A stretch of DNA of 5,275 nucleotides from Spirochaetia bacterium. GTDB taxonomy: Bacteria > Spirochaetota > Spirochaetia > JABMQR01. A program made the translations under genes and the position numbers. The notes below the pieces were generated by a model. That model saw only the letters and a list, made by a program, of their open reading frames with translations, made no database searches and had not been told where the DNA came from. Shown one piece after another: positions 1-5,275 of this stretch; the first letter of the stretch is position 1, and every line of letters begins with the position of its first letter. Location of the stretch: the NCBI GenBank assembly GCA_016784705.1, contig JADHUD010000189.1, positions 1-5,275 on the forward strand, in the 5' to 3' direction.

Positions 1-1152
1 AATAACCATTATTAATTGAGTTGCTTGTATAGTAATTGGAATCGAAATAAGATAAAAATCTACTGCAGCAATACCTGTATGGGAAATTGCAGATAATATC
101 ACATTTAAATTCAATCCAATAATTAAGCCTAGAAAAACTCCTAATAGCGCACCGATAAAACTTATAAACATAACAGCCATAAAAAATGCCTGGATAATTG
201 ATCTGGAATAAGCACCGGTTGCTTTCATGATGCCAATGTTTGTATAATTTTCTTGAATAAGCATTATACATAATGACGATACATTTACACCGGCAATCAT
301 AATTATAAGTGCCATGACAACATATAAAATATTTTTTGTTTCGGCAAAATTTCTAAATAACATTCTGTTAAGCATATCCCAAGTTTTAATTTTCCATGAA
401 GAATCATTCAGTAATTTGTTTATTTTTTCTGATACAGCATAAACAACATGTATATTATTTGTTGTAAGGCTGACAGAAAAATATTGACTTCCAGAATCTT
501 CTAAAATGGTATTTGCTGCTATAGAATTTATATAAATTAACTGATTATCCAAATTTCTGTATCCCGAATTTATAATGCCGGAAACTTCTAGAATAGTAGG
601 TTTAAAAAAGGTATTACCTGATGAGTTATTAACAGCAGCAATTGCAACTCGATCATTGAGAGTTAATCCAAGTTTTTCAGCGATTGCTCCACTTATAACT
701 ATATTTCTAGAATCACTCAGATTTATAGATCCAGTGATTTCTGTAAACTCTTCATAAACTTCTTTTGATTCAAGAAAATCTTCAGTTACTCCATGAAAAA
801 CAGAGCTGAATGAACCCTCTGGCGAATACAATACACCAAAACCCTCATTAACAAGTTCGCAGGAAACAACATCAGTCAATGTAAGAATTCTATCCCTTAT
901 TAACAATTTATCGGATTCAGATGTCCCCTCAGGTAAGAAAACCTGAATATGACCGCTTTGTAAATCTATATACTTTTCTGTAATACCTTCAGTCATACCA
1001 TTAGTCAATATTATTGCAATAACTAACGGGACAACAGAAAAAGCCACTATTAAAACTGACCAAATAATATGCTTCTTTTTTTGTTTCGATAATGAGTGTA
1101 AATTAATTATTTTTTTTGCCCAAAAGAGGGATCCTTGATTAATTAGCTTCAC
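1..1152 (-). CDS. lolE: LolE-like ABC permease (FtsX/MacB-type), GTG start, 3' end cut by window edge
   Basis: Second membrane subunit of an apparent lipoprotein-release ABC transporter, expected in the inner membrane with LolC and LolD. I translated the minus strand: the frame opens at GTG (1152-1150) and stays open for 384 codons to base 1 with no stop. It begins MKLINQGSLFWAKK; TM1 is about residues 29-50, followed by a periplasmic domain of about 220 residues, TM2 about 273-297, TM3 about 319-348 and the start of TM4 from about 365. The ENYTNIGIMKATGA stretch (301-314) just after TM2 is the cytoplasmic loop typical of FtsX-family permeases. The family usually runs 400-430 residues, so only the last few tens of residues are missing. 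The start is supported by AAGGA five bases upstream, a 4-bp GTGA overlap with the lolD stop, and the lack of an ATG before TM1. The LolE name rests on gene order (C-D-E); the fold is shared with MacB-type exporters. Confidence 0.85.
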   Translation of the reverse strand, partial: MKLINQGSLFWAKKIINLHSLSKQKKKHIIWSVLIVAFSVVPLVIAIILTNGMTEGITEKYIDLQSGHIQVFLPEGTSESDKLLIRDRILTLTDVVSCELVNEGFGVLYSPEGSFSSVFHGVTEDFLESKEVYEEFTEITGSINLSDSRNIVISGAIAEKLGLTLNDRVAIAAVNNSSGNTFFKPTILEVSGIINSGYRNLDNQLIYINSIAANTILEDSGSQYFSVSLTTNNIHVVYAVSEKINKLLNDSSWKIKTWDMLNRMLFRNFAETKNILYVVMALIIMIAGVNVSSLCIMLIQENYTNIGIMKATGAYSRSIIQAFFMAVMFISFIGALLGVFLGLIIGLNLNVILSAISHTGIAAVDFYLISIPITIQATQLIMVI

Positions 1153-1868
1153 ACTTGTCCTTTAAACACACCTTTTTGTAGAATTAGTGTTTCATTTGCA
1201 AGTTTGGATATGTATGAGTCATGAGTTACAAGAATTAAACTTTTTTGGTATTTTTTAACTAAACCAAATAAAAGATCCTCTATTATACGTGAATTTTCTT
1301 CATCCAGATTACCAGTAGGCTCATCAGCTAAAATAATGTCAGGATCATTAATTAATGCCCTGGCTATTGCTGCTCGTTGTCTTTCCCCGCCAGACAGTTG
1401 GCCGGGATAATTATTTATTTTATTCAGTAATCCCACATCTTTCATCAACGATAAAGCACTCTCTTTAGCATCTCTTTTTTGGCTGCCATGAATCATAGAA
1501 GTAACAATAAGATTTTCCAAAGCAGTAAAATCCTCAAGTAAATAGTGCATTTGAAATATAAAACCAATATGGTTTTTCCTGAATTGCGTAAGTTTGTCAG
1601 AGTTTAAAGAATCTATTCGTCGGCCTGCCGCAAATATTGTACCGGAATCAACAGAATCCAATCCACCTACCATATGTAAAAATGTACTTTTACCGCAGCC
1701 GCTCTTTCCCATAATAACAACAGAAGAACCTCTCTTCAAAGTAAAGTTTACTGAATTTAAAACAGTCAGTATTTCCGAACCGTTTATATAAGTTTTCGTG
1801 AGATTTCTCACCTCTATTGCAGTACTGTAATCTGGAATCAGTTCATTTTCCTTTGTGTTATTCATCAT
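1149..1868 (-). CDS. lolD: LolD, ATPase of the lipoprotein-release ABC transporter
   Basis: Cytoplasmic ATPase that powers extraction of lipoproteins from the inner membrane by LolC/LolE and hand-over to LolA. All ABC motifs are intact: Walker A GKSGCGKST (54-62), Q-loop glutamine Q106, signature LSGGERQR (158-165), Walker B ILADEP with catalytic E183, D-loop GNLD (186-189) and switch histidine H216 in VTHD. The segment after the Q-loop, MHYLLEDFTALENL (107-120), closely matches E. coli LolD as I recall it (FHHLLPDFTALENV), which favours LolD over other members of the LolD/MacB/FtsE group. At 239 aa it is near the usual length (E. coli 233), with a slightly longer N-terminus. Two adjacent ATGs (1868 and 1865) follow an AAGGA at 6 or 9 bases; either could be used. 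It overlaps lolC by 11 bp and lolE by 4 bp. Macrolide-exporter MacB ATPase is the main alternative, but no fused permease or MacA is present. Confidence 0.93.
   Translation of the reverse strand: MMNNTKENELIPDYSTAIEVRNLTKTYINGSEILTVLNSVNFTLKRGSSVVIMGKSGCGKSTFLHMVGGLDSVDSGTIFAAGRRIDSLNSDKLTQFRKNHIGFIFQMHYLLEDFTALENLIVTSMIHGSQKRDAKESALSLMKDVGLLNKINNYPGQLSGGERQRAAIARALINDPDIILADEPTGNLDEENSRIIEDLLFGLVKKYQKSLILVTHDSYISKLANETLILQKGVFKGQV
1158..1162 (-). promoter_or_regulatory. Ribosome binding site for lolE (AAGGA)
   Basis: AAGGA lies five bases before the GTG at 1152, inside the last codons of lolD. It decides the start of the downstream permease, which has no ATG available before its first membrane segment. 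The lolD stop TGA overlaps the GTG start as GTGA, which favours translational coupling. Confidence 0.7.
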
Positions 1869-3111
1869 GCAGAATCCTTACAGGTTCAAATTTCAATATT
1901 TTTCTAACAGCTAACCACGAGGCAAAAAAACTCAAAAAGAGTATCCCCGAAGAGACAATTATAAGTTCACTTGGTATAATTTTAACTGGAAAAGAGTAAT
2001 TTAATAAAAGTGCATTATACCCGGTAAGAGTTTTTATTGCAGAACCAATGAAAAGAAAAATTTGATTTATATGCAAAGCAGATAAAATACCTATTAGCAA
2101 CCCTAAAAAGATCCCAATTAAAGCAATATAGATTCCCTGTAAAATAAAGACAATTGCTAAATTTTTTTTTGCTGCACCAACAGCGGTCATAAGCCCAATA
2201 TCTTTTTTGTGCGAAAAGACAACTCTATCTAAAGAACTTTTAATATTTATTGATACAACAATAAATACAAGAAAAAGGATCACAAACATACTATATTTTT
2301 CAAGCATTAGTGCTGAATAAAGTGATCTGTTAAGGTCTATCCAGGATTCAACAGATTTAATCCCTTCTATAGATTCTGCCTCTTTTGTAAATGCATTAAT
2401 TTTATCAATATCATAAAGCTTTACGGCAATCTGAGGAATTGTTTTAGGTAGTATTCTTCTTAATAATGAGATGTTTACAAAACAGATTATATCATCAATT
2501 TCTGGATAACCTGTTCCAATCTTTGATGTAACAATCATTTGCTTTTCAATTGGAACAAAATTGACGGTTTTACCCTCTCCTAAAGCCAATAACTCTACTA
2601 CCGAACCTACGGCAGCGCCAATAGTAAAAGCAAGATTCCTTCCTAAAGCTATTTCATCATTTGAATCAATAGAGAAACTACCTGAAGATATAGTTAATTC
2701 ATGAGAAAACCCAGAATCCATGATATAGATATTGGATGGTAATCCTTTTATCAAACAAGGCTGCAGGTTTCCATTTGCAGAACGTATAACTCCTTCCAGT
2801 TCCAAGAACTCATACGAATTATGGACATATGCAGATCTGTTTAATTCTTTAATAAGTTTTTCAGCAGAAGTGCCGGTGCCGGGTTCAAGGGTTATTCTAG
2901 CATGATACGAGTTGATTTCAATTAAATCAGTAAGATAGCCTTCCTGAAGACCGTTCATAATTCCAATGATAATTATAACAGCAACAAAACCTGCTGTTAT
3001 ACCTATTATTGGAAGAGTTGCAAAACGGATCTTTTTATTTCGACCTGCCGTAAAATACTTGAATGAAGTGAATAATATCCACCGAAAGTCTGATAATCTA
3101 TTCTTCTGCAA
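1858..3111 (-). CDS. lolC: LolC-like ABC permease (FtsX/MacB-type)
   Basis: First membrane subunit of the putative LolCDE complex. Using the long ATG-3147 reading (429 aa) for numbering: TM1 about 44-64, a periplasmic domain about 65-284, TM2 about 285-303, TM3 about 329-356, TM4 about 395-413, and the C-terminal tail AVRKILKFEPVRILHDE typical of the family. The FSHKKDIGLMTAVGA loop after TM2 is a hallmark of LolC/LolE/FtsX permeases. The stretch around 187-206 aligns by eye with the loop that forms the LolA-recruiting hook in E. coli LolC; this is a weak recollection-based match. I prefer the TTG at 3111 (417 aa): it has AAGGA eight bases upstream, the same motif as lolD and lolE, overlaps the preceding gene by only 14 bp and leaves a family-like short N-terminus. 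The alternative ATG at 3147 lacks any visible ribosome site and overlaps by 50 bp. A run of nine A on the coding strand lies at 2162-2170. Confidence 0.85.
   Translation of the reverse strand: MQKNRLSDFRWILFTSFKYFTAGRNKKIRFATLPIIGITAGFVAVIIIIGIMNGLQEGYLTDLIEINSYHARITLEPGTGTSAEKLIKELNRSAYVHNSYEFLELEGVIRSANGNLQPCLIKGLPSNIYIMDSGFSHELTISSGSFSIDSNDEIALGRNLAFTIGAAVGSVVELLALGEGKTVNFVPIEKQMIVTSKIGTGYPEIDDIICFVNISLLRRILPKTIPQIAVKLYDIDKINAFTKEAESIEGIKSVESWIDLNRSLYSALMLEKYSMFVILFLVFIVVSINIKSSLDRVVFSHKKDIGLMTAVGAAKKNLAIVFILQGIYIALIGIFLGLLIGILSALHINQIFLFIGSAIKTLTGYNALLLNYSFPVKIIPSELIIVSSGILFLSFFASWLAVRKILKFEPVRILHDE
1875..1879 (-). promoter_or_regulatory. Ribosome binding site for lolD (AAGGA)
   Basis: AAGGA sits inside the last codons of lolC, 6 bases before ATG 1868 and 9 bases before the tandem ATG 1865. 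Both spacings are acceptable, so it does not settle which methionine is used. Its position within the upstream gene fits coupled translation. Confidence 0.65.
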
Positions 3112-4144
3112 GTTTAGATTCCTTAATCGTTTGTCCGTCTTCTTCATAAGTAATGATTAAGTATAAAGAGCCTCCCTTATAAATATCTTCACGTTTTCCT
3201 GTTTCAAGAAAAGTAATCTTTTTAATAAGCATACCATCTTCATAAATATTCTCAGTTTCAGGGAGCCCTTCAGCATTATATGAATATACAATGACTGTTT
3301 TACTATCCTGGGTCATGATAGTCTTAGAAATTAATAAATCATTTTTATCGTAAGAATGTAAAATAGTTTCGGTTGAGTCTTTATTCTCAATGATTTGTTG
3401 GGTAAGATTGCCATTTTCAGCATAATAACTTGTGATATTTCTGCCTTCAGGTGTTTTTTCTGAGATAACCAGTTCTCCTGAAGATGTTGTCTGCATTTCC
3501 CGGTCATTTGTAATTTTTTTCCCGGAAACCCATTTTTCAGTTATTTGTAAGCCATTTTGATATGACTTAATTAATGAAAAATCACCCTTTCTTCCTAGTG
3601 CTGTTTTTGAAATATTGGACGTGCTGCCTATAATTAGAATCTCACTAAAATTATTTATATGATAGTTTGTATTTCTTAAATGCAGGCTGCCATCAGATTT
3701 TCTCACATAATTTGTTGTTTCAGAAAGAAATTCTCCATCAAACACAGTTTTCTTCAATAATTCCCCTGAAAAATATTGATAATTTACAGATTTTATCTGA
3801 GCATCAGGATACTCCCAACTCTCATGCAGTAGAAGATTATCCCTATATTTACCCGTATATACCAAACCATCAGGATATACTATTTGAATATCTCTGCTTT
3901 GATCCTTTGAAACACTTTCTAAATGCCATACTTCTGTACCATTACTATATAAGGTTTCATTGACTATTTCGTTTTCTGATATTTCTTTTACAACCCACTC
4001 GTAATTATTAATTTCAGATTCTACTATTTCATTTAATTTCATTCCTATACTATTTGAAGTATAGAATACATTCTCAGCACTACGTAGCGGACTAATAATA
4101 ATAAGAAAGAATAAAGATACAAGAAAACCAAACAATTTCTTCAT
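3098..4144 (-). CDS. Secreted YD/MORN-like repeat protein of unknown function
   Basis: I do not recognise this as a named family. The N-terminus MKK followed by a hydrophobic core (4-18) and a likely signal peptidase I site after A23 (RSA/EN) is a Sec signal peptide. There is no cysteine near the site, so it is probably not a lipoprotein; the mature protein should be periplasmic or surface-exposed. Residues 66-343 carry degenerate repeats of about 12-24 residues built on Y-x-x-x-G-x-L, for example YPDGLVYTGKY (90-100), YAENGNLTQQI (241-251), YNAEGLPETENI (289-300), YEDGMLIKKITF (301-312) and YEEDGQTIKESK (333-344). Such repeats resemble MORN variants, YwqK-like proteins or Rhs YD repeats and suggest an elongated beta-hairpin array. 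The start ATG lies 7 bp after the ftsY stop with only a weak AGG upstream, and its 3' end overlaps lolC. Co-transcription with lolCDE suggests an envelope role, but nothing in the sequence gives a specific activity. Confidence 0.8.
   Translation of the reverse strand: MKKLFGFLVSLFFLIIISPLRSAENVFYTSNSIGMKLNEIVESEINNYEWVVKEISENEIVNETLYSNGTEVWHLESVSKDQSRDIQIVYPDGLVYTGKYRDNLLLHESWEYPDAQIKSVNYQYFSGELLKKTVFDGEFLSETTNYVRKSDGSLHLRNTNYHINNFSEILIIGSTSNISKTALGRKGDFSLIKSYQNGLQITEKWVSGKKITNDREMQTTSSGELVISEKTPEGRNITSYYAENGNLTQQIIENKDSTETILHSYDKNDLLISKTIMTQDSKTVIVYSYNAEGLPETENIYEDGMLIKKITFLETGKREDIYKGGSLYLIITYEEDGQTIKESKLAEE
3120..3124 (-). promoter_or_regulatory. Ribosome binding site favouring a TTG start for lolC
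   Basis: AAGGA lies in the last codons of the upstream repeat-protein gene, eight bases before TTG 3111-3109. The competing ATG at 3147 is preceded by an AT-rich stretch (ACTTAATCATTACTT) with no purine-rich motif. The same AAGGA precedes lolD and lolE, so the pattern argues for the TTG start. Confidence 0.55.
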
Positions 4145-4151
4145 ATTTAAC

Positions 4152-5021
4152 CTACTCTATCCCAAGTAATGTATTAAGAAATTCATCTTTATTAAAAATT
4201 GAGATATCTTTATAAGTCTCACCAGTTCCAATAAAACTGATCGGAATGTGTAAATTTTTACCAATCTGAATGATACTGCCTCCTTTTGAAGCAGAATCAT
4301 ATTTTGTTAGAAGAATAGCATCAACACCAATAGCACTATTAAACATCTCAACCTGACGAACTCCGTTTTGTCCTGTTGTACTGTCAATAACAAGAATTTT
4401 CGTATAATTTGCAGCAGGAATACGGTTACTGATAATCTTATCAATTTTCTGCAGCTCTTTAAGTAAATTTTCTTTAGTATGCATTCTACCAGCTGTGTCA
4501 GCAAGTATAAGCTGCTCTTTTTTTGCTAATGCGCTTGTTATTGTATCATATATAACTGAACCTGGGTCAGAACCCGGGTTTTGTTTAACTATACGGCATC
4601 CTACACGGTCAGCATGTAACTGCAATTGATCTGAAGCAGCCGCCCTAAAAGTATCAGCTGCACTCATAACTACACTATAACCCTCTGCTAAATACATACT
4701 TGCTAATTTTGCAATAGAGGTTGTTTTCCCAACGCCATTAACTCCTAACACCAATATTATATTTAATGTATTTTTATCTATAACCGGATAATACGATTTT
4801 ACATATTGGGATAATTCTACTTTTAAAGTATTCAATGCTTCTATATCTGTAAATCTACGTTTTTTACATAGGTTTTGAAATTTCTCAGATATATGCAATG
4901 CTTCAACAGCGCCTAGGTCACCTTCTATCAGCAAATCCTCAAGGTTCTCAAAAAAACTATCATCGTATTGTTTTTTAGATTTAAATAAAGCAGCTAACCT
5001 GTTCCCAAAACTTTTTTTCAT
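4152..5021 (-). CDS. ftsY: FtsY, signal recognition particle receptor GTPase
   Basis: Membrane-associated GTPase that pairs with the SRP protein Ffh to deliver ribosomes making membrane and secreted proteins to the Sec translocon. The N domain covers about 1-85, starting with an amphipathic helix FGNRLAALF likely to touch lipid. The G domain follows: P-loop GVNGVGKTT (93-101), DTFRAAASDQL (123-133, the insertion-box region), DTAGR (175-179), G4 TKYD (239-242), closing loop SASKGG (243-248) and GTGE (266-269). At 289 aa it is an NG-only receptor without the long acidic A domain of E. coli FtsY (497 aa). Where most FtsY proteins read TKLDGTAKGG, this one reads TKYDSASKGG; the base-binding K and D are kept. 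Ffh is excluded because there is no methionine-rich M domain and the DTFRAAA motif is FtsY-like. ATG 5021 has AGGGA five bases upstream; the gene follows the membrane protein by 26 bp and precedes the repeat protein by 7 bp. Confidence 0.95.
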   Translation of the reverse strand: MKKSFGNRLAALFKSKKQYDDSFFENLEDLLIEGDLGAVEALHISEKFQNLCKKRRFTDIEALNTLKVELSQYVKSYYPVIDKNTLNIILVLGVNGVGKTTSIAKLASMYLAEGYSVVMSAADTFRAAASDQLQLHADRVGCRIVKQNPGSDPGSVIYDTITSALAKKEQLILADTAGRMHTKENLLKELQKIDKIISNRIPAANYTKILVIDSTTGQNGVRQVEMFNSAIGVDAILLTKYDSASKGGSIIQIGKNLHIPISFIGTGETYKDISIFNKDEFLNTLLGIE

Positions 5022-5026
5022 GTGAT

Positions 5027-5031
5027 TCCCT
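5027..5031 (-). promoter_or_regulatory. Ribosome binding site for ftsY (AGGGA)
   Basis: AGGGA lies five bases before ATG 5021 in the 26-bp gap after the preceding gene. It supports the start that gives the amphipathic N-terminal helix. Confidence 0.6.
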
Positions 5032-5047
5032 GGTAAGTTATATGTTT

Positions 5048-5275
5048 TTACAGAACTTCTGTTCTTTTATAATAATCTACTAAACTAATAATCGTATCAA
5101 GTAGTAAAGAAAAGTTTAGGACAAGAGAGATTCCCAGCGCAGCTTCATAGAGAGGAAATTCATACTCTGCAGCTAATCCATTTAATAATACAGAAGCAGG
5201 CAAGCTGAGAATTGCTGCAGCCATTGATTTATAGAATACACGTTGTCCATATGCAATTTCAGAATCCAAATCCAT
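5048..5275 (-). CDS. C-terminal part of an unidentified membrane protein (5' end probably beyond the window)
   Basis: Seventy-five codons run from the window edge to a TAA at 5048-5050. The first codon happens to be ATG (MDLDSEIAYG), but it sits exactly at the edge, so no ribosome site can be seen and the frame may continue upstream; I treat it as partial. Two hydrophobic segments are visible, about residues 15-36 (with ILSLPASVLLNGL) and about 43-66 (with ALGISLVLNFSLLLDTI), followed by a charged tail YYKRTEVL. This looks like a membrane-anchored C-terminus. No catalytic motif is present and I cannot name the family. It lies 26 bp before ftsY on the same strand and is probably the preceding gene of the operon. 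Confidence 0.6.
   Translation of the reverse strand: MDLDSEIAYGQRVFYKSMAAAILSLPASVLLNGLAAEYEFPLYEAALGISLVLNFSLLLDTIISLVDYYKRTEVL

Larger units (their letters stand above)
1..5275 (-). other. Probable single operon: membrane protein - ftsY - repeat protein - lolC - lolD - lolE
   Basis: Six co-directional genes are separated by 26 bp, 7 bp and then overlap by 14 (or 50), 11 and 4 bp. No gap is long enough for an ordinary promoter plus leader, and I saw no hairpin followed by a T-run on the coding strand between genes. Ribosome sites of lolC, lolD and lolE are embedded in the preceding coding sequence, which points to coupled translation. The promoter and the terminator must both lie outside the window. 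Internal promoters within coding sequence cannot be ruled out by eye. Confidence 0.7.

Noticed and set aside
575..757. 60-codon open frame on the plus strand
   Set aside because: It is antisense to the LolE-like gene, whose frame is clearly real by family motifs and membrane segments.
1149..1868. MacB or FtsE identity for the ATPase
   Set aside because: The DFTALENL segment after the Q-loop, separate permeases on both sides and the C-D-E order fit LolD better; no MacA partner is present and the permeases have large periplasmic domains.
3667..3963. 98-codon open frame on the plus strand
   Set aside because: It lies wholly antisense to the repeat-protein gene, has no recognisable domain or good ribosome site, and its composition is explained by the opposite-strand coding sequence.
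3098..4144. Rhs/YD-type toxin or its immunity partner
   Set aside because: The repeats are few and degenerate, there is no core beta-shell-sized region or toxin tip, and the neighbours are housekeeping genes.
4307..4504. 65-codon open frame on the minus strand within ftsY
   Set aside because: It is an out-of-frame shadow inside the conserved G domain of ftsY; the ftsY motifs fix the real frame.
4492..4524. Weak inverted repeat followed by a T-run on the plus strand, terminator-like
   Set aside because: The stem is only about four base pairs, it lies inside ftsY and on the strand opposite to transcription.
4561..4580. GC-rich palindrome AACCCGGGTT with nearby CTGGGT, a possible hairpin
   Set aside because: It lies within ftsY codons for the conserved NPGSDPGS region, has no following T-run, and is best explained by coding need.

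Overview
The window is a gene-dense, AT-rich stretch (roughly one third G+C by eye, not computed). Every recognisable gene lies on the minus strand, so it reads from right (5275) to left (1). The core is a complete SRP receptor gene (ftsY), a secreted repeat protein of unknown function, and a permease-ATPase-permease ABC set in the order lolC-lolD-lolE. A Lol lipoprotein-release system implies a diderm (Gram-negative-type) bacterium. The AT-rich composition, the compact FtsY without an acidic A domain and the secreted YD/MORN-like repeat protein would fit a spirochaete such as a treponeme. That assignment is an inference from general resemblance and is not proven by any marker here.

Layout in reading order: (1) 5275-5048, the C-terminal part of a protein with two membrane segments, probably cut by the window edge; (2) 5021-4152, ftsY, 289 aa, complete NG GTPase; (3) 4144-3098, a 348-aa secreted protein with degenerate Y-x-x-x-G repeats; (4) about 3111 (or 3147)-1858, LolC-like permease; (5) 1868-1149, LolD ATPase with all nucleotide-binding motifs; (6) 1152-1, LolE-like permease starting at GTG and running off the left edge after 384 codons.

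The spacings are 26 bp, 7 bp, then overlaps of 14 (or 50), 11 and 4 bp. No promoter-sized gap or terminator hairpin was seen, so the set looks like one operon with translational coupling, driven from a promoter to the right of the window. There is no non-coding stretch over 300 bp; the longest gap is 26 bp.

Together the operon joins two ends of envelope biogenesis: FtsY docks ribosomes making membrane proteins at the inner membrane, and LolCDE extracts mature lipoproteins from that membrane for transfer to the periplasmic carrier LolA. The secreted repeat protein between them has no known role, but its position makes an envelope function plausible. No mobile elements, RNA genes, CRISPR arrays or clear signs of horizontal transfer were seen, and I see no convincing previously undescribed system. 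The points most worth a second look are the repeat protein in this context, the altered FtsY G4/closing-loop motif, and the unusual start codons of both permease genes.
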